A stretch of 64,000 nt of DNA from Sporolactobacillus kofuensis (GCF_024125425.1 NZ_JAMXWN010000001.1:186001-250000); one strand, 5' to 3'. Counted from the first letter of the stretch, positions 33,860-42,824 are shown. Notes: generated by a model from the letters alone, not told the origin. Numbers and translations: made by a program.

Positions 33860-35188
33860 ATGAAAATGAACCTTTTGATTGATGAACTCTCCTCTATCGA
33901 CAGTTACCGCCGCTATGGAAAAATTAATCGAGTTGTGGGACTTCTCATTGAATCGAAGGGACCTTCTGCATCTGTTGGCGATGTTTGTCTCATACATATC
34001 AAAAATGGCAGAAAAAAAGTTATGGCTGAAGTTGTTGGATTTAAGGATGAAAATATTTTGCTGATGCCTTACACATCTATTGCACAAATATCCCCAGGTT
34101 GTCTGGTTGAAGCAACAGATAAACCTCTTGAAGTAAAGGTTAATGATGAACTGATTGGTCAAGTGTGCGACAGCCTTGGGCATCCCTCTTCAGGAATGGC
34201 TTTTTCAAAGCCTGTGGTGAATGTTCCAACCAACCAGGACCCACCGGACCCAATGACTCGGCCGCGTATCACTGAGCCAATTGAGCTTGGTATTCGTTCG
34301 ATAAATGGATTACTGACTGTTGGAAAAGGGCAACGTGTAGGTATTTTTGCAGGTAGCGGTGTGGGCAAGAGTACTCTAATGGGGATGATTGCTCGAAATA
34401 CAACAGCGGACCTGAATGTTATTGCTTTAATTGGAGAACGTGGCCGGGAAGTAAAAGAATTTCTTGAAAAAGACCTGGGACCTGAAGGGATAAAACGTTC
34501 CATTGTGATTGTAGCTACGAGTGACCAACCGGCACTAATGAGAATCAAAGGCGCACTCACAGCAACCGCAATTGCCGAACACTTTCGTTCAGAAGGGAAA
34601 AATGTTTTGTTGATGATGGATTCACTGACACGTGTGGCAATGAGCCAGCGTGAAATTGGTCTTGCAATCGGTGAACCACCAACGACAAAGGGGTATCCTC
34701 CCTCGGTTTTTGCATTATTACCAAAATTGTTGGAACGAACAGGAACGGATCAGCACGGTACGATCACAGCCTTTTATACCGTATTAGTCGATGGTGATGA
34801 TCTTGATGAACCGATCTCGGATACAGCAAGAGGTATTCTTGACGGACATATCGTACTTGATCGAGCGCTCGCTCAAAAGGGGCAATATCCCGCTATTAAT
34901 CTGTTAAAGAGTGTCAGTCGTGTGATGAACACAATAAGTACTCCAGATCATTTACGAGCGGCGTTAAAATTTCGATCCTTGCTCTCTCAGTACTCTGAAT
35001 CGGAAGATCTTATCAATATCGGTGCTTATAAGCAAGGGAGTTCACCAGAAATCGATGAAGCGATTCATTTCCGCCCCAAAATGTTAACTTATTTACGTCA
35101 AGCGGAGAGCGAAAGTGTGAATCTAAAAGACTCGGTTCATCAATTGATTAATGATTTCGGGCAGGAGATGAGTTCGAATGGCGTTTGA
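33860..35188 (+). CDS. fliI: Flagellum-specific export ATPase FliI
   Basis: FliI is the F1-beta-like ATPase of the type III export apparatus. The 442-residue protein has Walker A GSGVGKST (about 165-172), the family signature DSLTRVAMSQREIGLAIGEPPTTKGYPPSVF, and Walker B LLMMDSL. ATG 33860 follows GGAGGAG at proper distance, one base after the fliH stop. It overlaps fliJ by 11 nt, so both are translated together. Confidence 0.97.
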   Translation: MKMNLLIDELSSIDSYRRYGKINRVVGLLIESKGPSASVGDVCLIHIKNGRKKVMAEVVGFKDENILLMPYTSIAQISPGCLVEATDKPLEVKVNDELIGQVCDSLGHPSSGMAFSKPVVNVPTNQDPPDPMTRPRITEPIELGIRSINGLLTVGKGQRVGIFAGSGVGKSTLMGMIARNTTADLNVIALIGERGREVKEFLEKDLGPEGIKRSIVIVATSDQPALMRIKGALTATAIAEHFRSEGKNVLLMMDSLTRVAMSQREIGLAIGEPPTTKGYPPSVFALLPKLLERTGTDQHGTITAFYTVLVDGDDLDEPISDTARGILDGHIVLDRALAQKGQYPAINLLKSVSRVMNTISTPDHLRAALKFRSLLSQYSESEDLINIGAYKQGSSPEIDEAIHFRPKMLTYLRQAESESVNLKDSVHQLINDFGQEMSSNGV

Positions 35189-35615
35189 GTATCGGTTTGA
35201 ACGTGTTATGAAACTTGCCGAGAATGAAAAGCAGAATCTAGAGGTTCAGTACAAGTACCTGTTTGATGCTTTTGAAAAACTGGCACATAGACTCATTGAT
35301 CTGGTTGAACAGAAAAATCGTGTGCAAACGGATCTCCAAAATCAAATGAACCAAGCAATAACTATTGATCAAATGAAGATGGGCATGTCCGATGTTAATA
35401 AAATTGACTTTCTCATTGAAGAGACGAACAAGCAATATCTGCGTGCCAAACTGCAATTAGAAACTTTTCAAGGAAAATTACAGCAGAAAGCTATTGAAGT
35501 AAAGAAGTATGAAAAAATTAAAGAAAAGCAACAACTAATTTTTAATAAAGTAGTTCATAAAACAGAAATGAAACAGATGGATGAAATCGCTGGTCAGAGA
35601 ACCTTTCAAAGTTAA
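35178..35615 (+). CDS. fliJ: Flagellar export chaperone/stalk protein FliJ
   Basis: FliJ is a two-helix coiled-coil protein occupying the centre of the FliI ring and contacting FlhA. The 145-residue product is almost wholly helical and charged: FEYRFERVMKLAENEKQNLEVQYK at the start and a long basic second helix. Sequence similarity in this family is low; the call rests on structure, on the overlap with fliI, and on position before ylxF-fliK. Confidence 0.9.
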   Translation: MAFEYRFERVMKLAENEKQNLEVQYKYLFDAFEKLAHRLIDLVEQKNRVQTDLQNQMNQAITIDQMKMGMSDVNKIDFLIEETNKQYLRAKLQLETFQGKLQQKAIEVKKYEKIKEKQQLIFNKVVHKTEMKQMDEIAGQRTFQS

Positions 35616-35627
35616 GGAGGAAGCTAA

Positions 35628-36263
35628 ATGGAGAATACAAAACGAACAGGATTTGGATTAAAGCTATTAAAAGTATTCTTAGCGATTTTAGTTCCTATTC
35701 TTTTTATGCTGCTCATCGCTGCTTTGTTTTTAAAACTTGCAGGACTTGATCCTATCGAAGAAGCAAAAAACCTTATAGTTAAAGATCAATCCTCAAGTCA
35801 GATGCAGCAATCAGCTTCAGGTAGTTCTGCACAAATTGCACAATTGAAAGCGGAAAATTCAGATCAAAAAGTAACTTTGAAACGACTTCAGAGTGACAAA
35901 AATAATTTAACGGATCAAGTGGCGCAATTGAAAAATCAATTGAAGCAGGCACAAAATGACGCAAATGATACAGCCAAGCAAACAAAGAATCAGAATGCTG
36001 CTGCTCGTCAAGCGGTATACGCTCAAACGTATAAAACAATGGATCCTGCAAAGGCAGGTGCGATTTTCAGCAAGTTGAGCGTGAAGCAAGCAGCAAAATA
36101 TATCAATTTACTGGATGATAAAACGAAAGCTTCTATTCTTGAAAATATGGATGTTAATAAAGCAGCTGCATTAACGCCGCTATTAAAGGCGAATACATCA
36201 AATGCTAGTTCAACATCGAGTGCAGGTACGACATCGACAATGACGACGACAACGTCGCCTTGA
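35628..36263 (+). CDS. ylxF: YlxF, MotE-family membrane protein of the flagellar operon
   Basis: The 211-residue protein has one N-terminal transmembrane helix (about 14-37, LLKVFLAILVPILFMLLIAA), a coiled coil (about 60-120) and a MgtE-N-like/MotE domain (YKTMDPAKAGAIFSKLSVKQ … VNKAAALTPLLK), then a Ser/Thr-only tail. MotE in rhizobia assists folding of MotC; the role of YlxF in Bacilli is not well defined. ATG 35628 follows AAGGAGGAAG. It lies between fliJ and fliK as in B. subtilis. Confidence 0.88.
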   Translation: MENTKRTGFGLKLLKVFLAILVPILFMLLIAALFLKLAGLDPIEEAKNLIVKDQSSSQMQQSASGSSAQIAQLKAENSDQKVTLKRLQSDKNNLTDQVAQLKNQLKQAQNDANDTAKQTKNQNAAARQAVYAQTYKTMDPAKAGAIFSKLSVKQAAKYINLLDDKTKASILENMDVNKAAALTPLLKANTSNASSTSSAGTTSTMTTTTSP

Positions 36264-36291
36264 TCGATAGTCTTTGAAAGGAGGTGAAAAA

Positions 36292-37734
36292 GTGAATACG
36301 ACGGTAATGGATATGAAAAATCTCAAGGTACAAGAAGTCACTGGACATGTGGCAAAGAAAAAGAAAAAAAGTAGTACTGCGGATGAAACTACTTTTTTGT
36401 CGGCGATTCAACTGATTCAGCATCAACTGAGTTCAAAAGGTACGAAGGAGTCATCAGAGTCACAGTCAAAAAGTGCTTCGGACCCAAGAATTGTGCATGA
36501 AACGGTTAAGAATCAGCGTAAGGCGCACATTCCTGAAAACCGAATGAGTGTTAAGTTATCGAAGGAGCAATCAGAGTCATCTTCAAAAAAGACTTTGGAG
36601 CAAAGGATAGTCCAAGACGCGGTTAAGAATCAAAGTAATGAGCAAGCTCTAAAAAATCAAATGAATGCTAAAAGCTCAGAGACTATTAATCATGTGTCCG
36701 ACCAAGGGAATGCTTCAATGAATCGTTCTGGTGACGCTGGCCTACCGTATGTGCAAACAACTAAAGATACGGTGACTACTCAGATTACGAATCAAATGCA
36801 TAAAACAATGACAAGCGTGCATTCACAAAACGAGCAACAAGAAGTTAAGATCCAACTAGGTCAGGTGCAGCAAAGTGCTCATTCGTCAATGACTGATGCA
36901 CTTGTGAATCAAAAGAACGATACTCAGCAAAACAAGAACATCATCAACCAACCCATCAAAGCAAGAGTGGAAGTCTTGAGGCAACAAACTTGGGGTAGTG
37001 ATCAAAAAGCGGTTGAACAGGGGTATGATCGACAAGCATTTAAGAAAAGTATGCACTCAAGTCTAAGTGTTCTTCCCGATCCGCATTCATCAACTGACAC
37101 GACCAAACAAAAGAATGATGGAGCGCACCAAAAAGTATTGGATGCTACGATTACGCAGTCACAGAGTCAAAGTGAACATCTTCGTTCTGTGACTGGGGTA
37201 ATGAATAAGCTTGAACTTTGGTCGAGTTATCAGTCGGGTAAAGTACAAGAAAAACAAACGCCTGTTCATCAACAGGTTTCAGATCAACTCAGTGAATGGT
37301 TAGGTAAGTCTTCTCTGAAACTGGAAAAAGGTGATTCAGAGGTTTATACCCTCTCTTTACGACCAGAAAATTTGGGCAAATTGACGATTTCCGTAAGTAG
37401 GGGTGATCAGGGGTTAGTCGCTCAAATCACGGCAGAGACAAAAGCTGCAAAAGACTTACTCGAAAGTGGTTTGAACCAATTGAAACATGATTGTGCAGGG
37501 AAAGGCATTTCGTTTACTCAGATTGATGTTACCCGGCAATTGCAGACGGCTACTCCGGAACATGCACAAAGTCAAAGCCAACAACAAGGTGAATTTCAAC
37601 AGCACCAGGGCAGACAGGATCAACAAGAGCAAGAGCATCAGCAGAAAAAACATCAAGTTCTGCAGGCGGTCAGCAATGACGATCTACAGAGTAACTATTC
37701 ATTCTCTGAGTGGATGACAGGAGGTATGATCTAA
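36292..37734 (+). CDS. fliK: Flagellar hook-length control protein FliK
   Basis: FliK is the secreted ruler that switches export from hook to filament substrates by acting on FlhB. The 480-residue protein is rich in Gln, Ser, Lys and Asn and unordered over the first 340 residues, with near-repeated segments (about 50-75 and 90-120: KEQSESSSKK, AVKNQ). The C-terminal Flg_hook domain spans about 340-420 (VYTLSLRPENLGKLTISV). Start GTG 36292 follows AAAGGAGGTGAAAAA; the ATG at 36274 lies within or before this site and is rejected. flgD starts one base after the stop. Confidence 0.92.
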   Translation: MNTTVMDMKNLKVQEVTGHVAKKKKKSSTADETTFLSAIQLIQHQLSSKGTKESSESQSKSASDPRIVHETVKNQRKAHIPENRMSVKLSKEQSESSSKKTLEQRIVQDAVKNQSNEQALKNQMNAKSSETINHVSDQGNASMNRSGDAGLPYVQTTKDTVTTQITNQMHKTMTSVHSQNEQQEVKIQLGQVQQSAHSSMTDALVNQKNDTQQNKNIINQPIKARVEVLRQQTWGSDQKAVEQGYDRQAFKKSMHSSLSVLPDPHSSTDTTKQKNDGAHQKVLDATITQSQSQSEHLRSVTGVMNKLELWSSYQSGKVQEKQTPVHQQVSDQLSEWLGKSSLKLEKGDSEVYTLSLRPENLGKLTISVSRGDQGLVAQITAETKAAKDLLESGLNQLKHDCAGKGISFTQIDVTRQLQTATPEHAQSQSQQQGEFQQHQGRQDQQEQEHQQKKHQVLQAVSNDDLQSNYSFSEWMTGGMI

Positions 37735-37735
37735 G

Positions 37736-38209
37736 ATGAGTATTTCAGCGAGTTCAGGTACATCAGCAACAACGAATACTTCAACAACGTCAACAAATAA
37801 CGCGAACAGTGCTTTGGATAAAGATTCTTTTTTGAAATTACTCGTCGCTCAGTTGACCAACCAAGATCCAACTTCACCGATGGATAGCGGGCAGTTTGTG
37901 TCGCAGATGGCGGACTTTACAACACTTGAGCAGACTCAGAATATGAGTAATGCCATTGACAAGTTAGTAGCTTCACAATCCAACCAGTCCCTTTCTGAAC
38001 AAGCATCCATGATCGGCAAACAAATCAGTTGGACAGATACGGCTACTGATAGTAATGGAAATTCACTTACCAATATACTTAGCGGCATCGTTAAATCAGT
38101 CACACTGAAAGACGGATCTGTTTCTTATGTCACTGATCATGGAGAAAGTGTCGATCCCTCAACGATCACTGAAGTTAGCAATGTAACAGGAGCGAGCAAC
38201 GGTGACTAA
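37736..38209 (+). CDS. flgD: Flagellar hook cap/scaffold protein FlgD
   Basis: FlgD caps the growing hook and helps polymerise FlgE. The 157-residue protein has a disordered Ser/Thr/Asn-rich N-terminus, then the family signature LDKDSFLKLLVAQLTNQDPTSPMDS… and FVSQMADFTTLEQTQNM, and a short C-terminal beta domain. ATG 37736 follows AGGAGGTATGATC. Its stop overlaps the GTG start of the next gene. Confidence 0.95.
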   Translation: MSISASSGTSATTNTSTTSTNNANSALDKDSFLKLLVAQLTNQDPTSPMDSGQFVSQMADFTTLEQTQNMSNAIDKLVASQSNQSLSEQASMIGKQISWTDTATDSNGNSLTNILSGIVKSVTLKDGSVSYVTDHGESVDPSTITEVSNVTGASNGD

Positions 38210-38597
38210 GATTAATGCCTTTGTATATCAACAGTTACCGTTGCCGGAGCGTGCAGTATCAGAATCGAAACAAGATCATAAATCGACCGTTCAAGGCCAT
38301 TCTTTTGCCCAGAACCTTGAAGAAGAGTTTGGAAAGTTGCCATTGAAAATTTCAAAGCATGCCCGTGAGCGAATACAAGAACGGAATATTCATATTTCGC
38401 AAAATGAGTGGAATCTGATTCATACAAAAATGCAAGAAGCACAGAAAATGGGGATTAATGATTCACTGGTTTTAACGAAGGATGCCGCACTCGTTGTGAA
38501 CACACCAAATCAAACGGTGATTACCGCCATGGGCCTTGATGAAACAAACACAAGAATTTTCTCGAACATTAATGGCACAATTGTCATTAATCACTAA
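38202..38597 (+). CDS. Flagellar operon protein, TIGR02530-like
   Basis: This 131-residue protein is the conserved small flagellar-operon protein found in many Bacilli and Clostridia between flgD and flgE; no biochemical function is established that I know. It contains the family text LPLKISKHARERIQERNIHISQNEWN and a hydrophobic C-terminal part with DAALVVNTPNQTVITAM. It starts at GTG 38202, eight bases before the flgD stop, so translation is coupled. A hairpin AACTGCC/GGCAGTT (38626-38649) without T run lies between it and flgE. Confidence 0.85.
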   Translation: MTKINAFVYQQLPLPERAVSESKQDHKSTVQGHSFAQNLEEEFGKLPLKISKHARERIQERNIHISQNEWNLIHTKMQEAQKMGINDSLVLTKDAALVVNTPNQTVITAMGLDETNTRIFSNINGTIVINH

Positions 38598-38669
38598 ATC
38601 AGCTGGACCTTTATAGGAGAGCTAAAACTGCCGAATGACAGAGGCAGTTACAAAAAGGAGGATTCAATT

Positions 38670-39434
38670 ATGTTATTGAGATCATTGGGAACAGGTGTTT
38701 CAGGACTGAAAAATTTTCAAACTTATCTTGACGTGATTGGTAACAACATCTCAAACGTCAGTACGACAGGTTTCAAAAAAGGACGCATCAACTTTGAAGA
38801 TATGTTTAATGATAATGTACAGAATGCAAGCACTGGTCGGAATGCCATTCAAGTAGGATTGGGTTCTCAAACAGGATCAATTGATAATATTGTAACGAAT
38901 GGTGTTGTAAACTCTACAGGAAATCCGTATGATGTTGCAATTAATGGTGAGGGTTATTTTCAAGTATCCGATGGCACAAATAAGTTTTACACACGTGCAG
39001 GGGATTTTAAATTAAATGATGTTGGGGAATTGGTCACCTCCCAAGGTTATTCAATCGATGGTGTTACCGGAAATTTTAATGGCCTTAGTTCGTTTACAAT
39101 AGCGAGTGATGGCACGATAACAGGAGTCAACAATGATGGAACTCCAGCGACCGGCCTAGGCAAAATTAATGTTTATGTTTTTAACAATCCCGCAGGTCTT
39201 GAAAAAATTGGCAATTCTTTGTTTCAAGTATCAGGTAATTCTGGTGGTGCAGTTCCAGCAACAGGTGTAGGTACTTCGACCAAGATTCAACAAGGTGCTC
39301 TCGAAGGTTCTAATGTCGATCTGACCGATGAAATGACATCACTGATTGAAGCGCAACGTGCCTATCAAGCAAATGCAAAAACGATTACAACAGCCGATCA
39401 GATCCTTCAAACATTAGTTCAATTGAAACAATAA
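38670..39434 (+). CDS. flgE: Flagellar hook protein FlgE
   Basis: This is the hook subunit. The 254-residue protein has the axial N-terminal motif LGTGVSGLKNFQTYLDVIGNNISNVSTTGFKKGRI, the central beta domain with GNPYDVAINGEGYFQVSDG, and the C-terminal LEGSNVDLTDEMTSLIEAQRAYQANAKTI pattern. It is short, like the hook protein of B. subtilis (formerly called FlgG), so by sequence alone it could be taken for a FlgG-type distal rod protein. ATG 38670 follows AAAAAGGAGGA. A hairpin and T run follow at 39,455. Confidence 0.92.
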   Translation: MLLRSLGTGVSGLKNFQTYLDVIGNNISNVSTTGFKKGRINFEDMFNDNVQNASTGRNAIQVGLGSQTGSIDNIVTNGVVNSTGNPYDVAINGEGYFQVSDGTNKFYTRAGDFKLNDVGELVTSQGYSIDGVTGNFNGLSSFTIASDGTITGVNNDGTPATGLGKINVYVFNNPAGLEKIGNSLFQVSGNSGGAVPATGVGTSTKIQQGALEGSNVDLTDEMTSLIEAQRAYQANAKTITTADQILQTLVQLKQ

Positions 39435-39451
39435 TTAAATAGGGGAGAAAA

Positions 39452-39517
39452 ATGGCTGGGCATCTTCCTTGTCCAGCACATTTTTATAACGCGGATGATC
39501 AAGTTAACACATTTTAA
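39452..39517 (+). CDS. Possible 21-codon leader ORF overlapping swrD
   Basis: An ATG at 39452 stands behind AGGGGAGAAA, a better ribosome site than that of swrD, and opens a frame of 21 codons (MAGHLPCPAHFYNADD…) that contains the hairpin at 39,455 and ends 22 nt inside swrD in another frame. Translation through it would melt the hairpin and could deliver ribosomes to the poorly marked swrD start. No homologue is known to me; it may be fortuitous. Confidence 0.3.
   Translation: MAGHLPCPAHFYNADDQVNTF
39455..39484 (+). terminator. Hairpin/partial terminator between flgE and swrD
   Basis: GCTGGGCA (39455-39462) pairs with TGTCCAGC (39470-39477), eight base pairs including one G-T, followed by ACATTTTTAT. 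As it lies inside a long operon it is more likely an attenuator or RNA-processing boundary than an absolute stop. It falls inside the 21-codon frame at 39,452. Confidence 0.5.
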
Positions 39518-39731
39518 TAATCAATCATTTATGCTTAATGCATTCCTTATTGAACAGGTGGAGGCATTGCCGGATACGACGATTACCTTGACAACGGGTA
39601 AGAAACTCGTTGTCAAGGAAACACCTGAGGAAGTTCGTGAGAAAATGAGTGAGTTTTTGAAATCAATTTCTTTAGTGTCGGGAATTTCTGGGGAAGAGGG
39701 TGTGTTGAGATGTTCAAAAGCAGAGGAATGA
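39495..39731 (+). CDS. swrD: SwrD/FlbD-family small flagellar protein (YlzI)
   Basis: The FlbD/YlzI family is found in flagellar operons; B. subtilis SwrD raises flagellar power and is required for swarming. The 78-residue protein begins MIKLTHFNNQSFMLNAFLIEQVEALPDTTITL, and has TGKKLVVKETPEEVREKM, all typical. No good ribosome site precedes ATG 39495, so translation may depend on the upstream mini-frame. It overlaps fliL by 22 nt; the final ten residues extend past the usual family end. Confidence 0.9.
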   Translation: MIKLTHFNNQSFMLNAFLIEQVEALPDTTITLTTGKKLVVKETPEEVREKMSEFLKSISLVSGISGEEGVLRCSKAEE

Positions 39732-40144
39732 ATCTGCTGTTTATTTTGATGGTTCTTGTGATCATTGGGACCGTTGCCGCCTTCTTCATCATGTCAAGCA
39801 TGAATCGCAGTGAGGAACCTGTAAAGGATCCCAATATAGATGAGATCGTCAAAGATCTAACAGTTGACACTGGTGAGATTACAACAAATATAAAGGGTGA
39901 TCACTTTATAAAATTGGATTTCAATATCCAAGTATCAAATAAAGATGCAAAAGCAGAACTGACAAAGCGATCTTTCCAAGTAAAAAATGCTGTCATTTAT
40001 ACAGTATCAGGGATGACTCCTAGTGATTTACAAGACCAGCAAGGCTTAAATAAATTAGAAACTATGATAAAAGTAAAAATTAACAGTTTTCTAAAAAGCG
40101 GTACGGTAACCCACGTGTACACGACAGAGAAAATTGTGCAATAG
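39710..40144 (+). CDS. fliL: Flagellar basal body-associated protein FliL
   Basis: FliL surrounds the stator and supports torque. The 144-residue protein has a single N-terminal transmembrane helix (about 5-25, LLFILMVLVIIGTVAAFFIM) and an extracellular stomatin-like domain (DTGEITTNIKGDHFIKLDFNIQV … LETMIKVKINSFLKSGTVTHVYTTEKIV). ATG 39710 lies inside the swrD end. The order fliL-fliM-fliY follows the Bacillus plan. Confidence 0.94.
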   Translation: MFKSRGMNLLFILMVLVIIGTVAAFFIMSSMNRSEEPVKDPNIDEIVKDLTVDTGEITTNIKGDHFIKLDFNIQVSNKDAKAELTKRSFQVKNAVIYTVSGMTPSDLQDQQGLNKLETMIKVKINSFLKSGTVTHVYTTEKIVQ

Positions 40145-40177
40145 TGTTTGTGGCCGTTGAAGGGTGGTGAGAAAAAA

Positions 40178-41176
40178 ATGGCCGATGTTCTATCACAATC
40201 AGAAATTGATGCATTGCTCTCTGCATTATCAACTGGAGAAATGAACGCAGAAGAACTAAAAAGTGAAGAAAAAAAATCGCGGATTCGCGTCTACGATTTT
40301 AAACGTGCACTGCGTTTTTCGAAGGATCAGATTCGCAGTTTAACGCGAATTCATGAGAATTATGCGCGATTACTTACTTCTTATTTTTCAGCTCAGTTAA
40401 GGACTTATGTTCAAATATCTGTAGCATCGGTTGACCAATTGCCGTATGAAGAGTTTATTCGCTCCATTCCTTCGGCTACGGTTCTTAATGTCATTGAGGC
40501 ACCACCACTTGAAGGCCACCTGATTATTGAAGTAAATCCGAATATTGCGTATGCGATGCTGGATCGACTGCTTGGTGGCAGTGGCGAAAGTATGAATAAG
40601 ATTGAGAACTTAACTGAAATTGAGACAGATTTGATGAAGGGATTGTTCGAAGGCGGACTCCCTGCATTAAAGGAAGCTTGGTCATCGGTTGAACAAGATA
40701 TTGAACCGTACATGATTGAACTCGAGACCAATCCTCAATTTTTACAATTAGTTTCTCCAAATGAAACTGTAATTGTAATCTCGCTATCTGCGATGATAGG
40801 GAAATCGAGTGGTATGATTAATCTTTGTTTACCACATGTCGTCCTTGAACCAATCATCCCCAAATTGTCCATGCATTACTGGATGAGTGAGAAGAAGAGC
40901 GATGCGACGACCGAAGAGTACCAGTCATTAAGGAAAAAGGTAGAACAATCTTATGTCACTGTGACGGCAAAGCTTGGTCATTCACAGATAACCGTTGATG
41001 AACTGCTGCATTTGAGTGTTGGCGACGTCATCAAGCTCGAACAATATTTGGATCAGCCATTAGTTGTCGATGTCGGAGGCGCACCAAAGTATATTGCTCA
41101 GCCAGGAAAACGCGACAAAAGACTTGCTATCCAAATTATCAAACCCATAACGGAGGAGGATGACGTCAATGAGTGA
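40178..41176 (+). CDS. fliM: Flagellar motor switch protein FliM
   Basis: FliM is the C-ring protein that binds CheY-P. The 332-residue protein starts with the CheY-binding peptide MADVLSQSEIDALLSAL, then the GGXG-containing middle domain (RLLGGSGES) and a C-terminal SpoA domain (LLHLSVGDVIKLEQYLDQPLVV). ATG 40178 follows GGTGGTGAG; upstream in-frame codons to 40148 are not conserved. It overlaps fliY by 8 nt from its ATG 41169. Confidence 0.96.
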   Translation: MADVLSQSEIDALLSALSTGEMNAEELKSEEKKSRIRVYDFKRALRFSKDQIRSLTRIHENYARLLTSYFSAQLRTYVQISVASVDQLPYEEFIRSIPSATVLNVIEAPPLEGHLIIEVNPNIAYAMLDRLLGGSGESMNKIENLTEIETDLMKGLFEGGLPALKEAWSSVEQDIEPYMIELETNPQFLQLVSPNETVIVISLSAMIGKSSGMINLCLPHVVLEPIIPKLSMHYWMSEKKSDATTEEYQSLRKKVEQSYVTVTAKLGHSQITVDELLHLSVGDVIKLEQYLDQPLVVDVGGAPKYIAQPGKRDKRLAIQIIKPITEEDDVNE

Positions 41177-42362
41177 CGGACAACTTTCACAAGAAGAAAT
41201 TGATGCACTTCTTGGTAATCACTCGAATGAAAATCAAGATTCCGTGGCTAAGCCATCTGAATCTGAAACGAGTTCGGATGTTCAACAGGACATATCGGAC
41301 TTAGATGAAGATGTACTTGGCGAAATCGGAAATATTTCTTTTGGTAGTGCAGCGACAGCGCTATCCACGATCCTTAATAAGAAAGTGGAAATTACGACAC
41401 CTCAGGTTCATTTGGTGAATCGAAAAAATTTATCTGAAGAATTCCCTGTCCCCCATGTCTCAGTCTTGGTAAATTATACAGAGGGTTTCCAAGGCTCATG
41501 CATGCTTGTCATCAAGACACATGATGCGAGTGTCATAGCGAACTTGATGATGGGCGGGGATGGCACAAATCCAACAGAACAAATCAGTGAGATGGAAATG
41601 AGTGCCGTACAAGAAGCCATGAATCAAATGATGGGTTCTTCATCTACCGCAATGTCTACGGTTTTCAACCGACGTATTGATATTTCACCTCCAAAATTAA
41701 ATTTGATGGATGTGAAAACGCAAAAAGGAATTGAGCACCTGCCAAAAGATGAAATGATGTTTGAAATCTCATTTCAGCTCATTATTGGTGACCTTGTTGA
41801 TTCTCATATTATGCAATTAATTCCTATTAAATTTGGAAAACAGCTTGTTGACTTATTGCTTAAAGAAACAAATGGTACGCAAAGTCTTGAAGCAGGGACA
41901 AATGAGATTCCTAAGCAAGAAACAAATAAGGACAATTCTTCGGCGTCTCTCTCAGCGTCAAGTCAAGAGGAAGCTGCGGTAGCAATGGCACCGGATATGC
42001 CGGAGCATCAAGCGATCAAGTCAAACCCAGCGCCACAAGAAGATGTTCGACCCGTTCAGTTTTCAGATTTCAATGAGCAGCCGAACACGTCAGAATCAAA
42101 GGTTCCACGCAATCTGAATTTACTGATGGACATCCCTTTGGATGTAAGTGTAGAACTCGGTCATACAAAGAAAACGATTAAGGATGTTCTCGAACTTGGT
42201 CCTGGTTCCATTATTGAATTGGACAAGCTTGCGGGTGAAGCTATTGATATTTTAGTTAACCAAAAATATATTGCAAAAGGTGAAGTCGTCGTCGTTGATG
42301 AAAACTTCGGCATACGCATCACTGAAATTCTTGACCAAAGTGATCGCCTGAAAAACTTGTAA
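41169..42362 (+). CDS. fliY: Flagellar switch phosphatase FliY (CheC domain fused to FliN-like domain)
   Basis: FliY replaces FliN in Gram-positive motors and dephosphorylates CheY-P. The 397-residue protein has the CheY-binding peptide LSQEEIDALLG at its start, a CheC-like phosphatase domain with both active motifs (EIGNISFG near 55 and VQEAMNQMMG near 155), a Ser/Glu/Gln-rich linker (about 235-310) and a C-terminal SpoA/FliN domain (LLMDIPLDVSVELGHTKKTI). I prefer ATG 41169 to ATG 41160, because GGAGGAGG directly abuts the latter. cheY follows after 93 nt. Confidence 0.96.
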   Translation: MSDGQLSQEEIDALLGNHSNENQDSVAKPSESETSSDVQQDISDLDEDVLGEIGNISFGSAATALSTILNKKVEITTPQVHLVNRKNLSEEFPVPHVSVLVNYTEGFQGSCMLVIKTHDASVIANLMMGGDGTNPTEQISEMEMSAVQEAMNQMMGSSSTAMSTVFNRRIDISPPKLNLMDVKTQKGIEHLPKDEMMFEISFQLIIGDLVDSHIMQLIPIKFGKQLVDLLLKETNGTQSLEAGTNEIPKQETNKDNSSASLSASSQEEAAVAMAPDMPEHQAIKSNPAPQEDVRPVQFSDFNEQPNTSESKVPRNLNLLMDIPLDVSVELGHTKKTIKDVLELGPGSIIELDKLAGEAIDILVNQKYIAKGEVVVVDENFGIRITEILDQSDRLKNL

Positions 42363-42455
42363 GAATCAAAAAAACTGTTTTTTCCTGTTAGTTTCATGAT
42401 GCTATGAATCTGGCAGCCTATTACTAATATTGATGAATGATCTGGAGGGATTTGC

Positions 42456-42818
42456 GTGGCAGGACGAATACTTGTTGTTGATGATGCAGCTTTTATGAGA
42501 ATGATGCTGAAAGATATTTTGACAAAGAATGGTTATGAGGTTTGTGCAGAAGGTGCAAACGGTAATGAAGCCGTTGCAAAGTATGAAGAATTTAAACCTG
42601 ACTTAGTGACTTTGGATATTACAATGCCTGAGATGGACGGTATTCATGCGTTAAAGAAAATTAAGGAAATGGATCCTAACTGCAAAGTAATTATGTGCTC
42701 GGCAATGGGCCAACAATCAATGGTAATTGATGCCATCCAAGCTGGAGCAAAAGATTTTATTGTTAAGCCCTTTCAACCTGATCGTGTTTTAGAGGCGATT
42801 AAGAAAGCGATTGGATGA
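42456..42818 (+). CDS. cheY: Chemotaxis response regulator CheY
   Basis: CheY carries the phosphoryl signal from CheA to FliM/FliY; in Bacillus CheY-P promotes smooth swimming. The 120-residue receiver domain has Asp9-Asp10, phosphoacceptor Asp54 in VTLDITMPEMDG, the Thr/Ser-containing CSAMGQ and Lys in IVKPF near 104. Translation starts at GTG 42456 after CTGGAGGG. It stands inside the fla operon between fliY and fliO. Confidence 0.97.
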   Translation: MAGRILVVDDAAFMRMMLKDILTKNGYEVCAEGANGNEAVAKYEEFKPDLVTLDITMPEMDGIHALKKIKEMDPNCKVIMCSAMGQQSMVIDAIQAGAKDFIVKPFQPDRVLEAIKKAIG

Positions 42819-42824
42819 TTTAAA

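Noticed and set aside
38626-38649. Terminator before flgE
   Set aside because: The AACTGCC/GGCAGTT stem lacks a following T run; it may still affect RNA stability.
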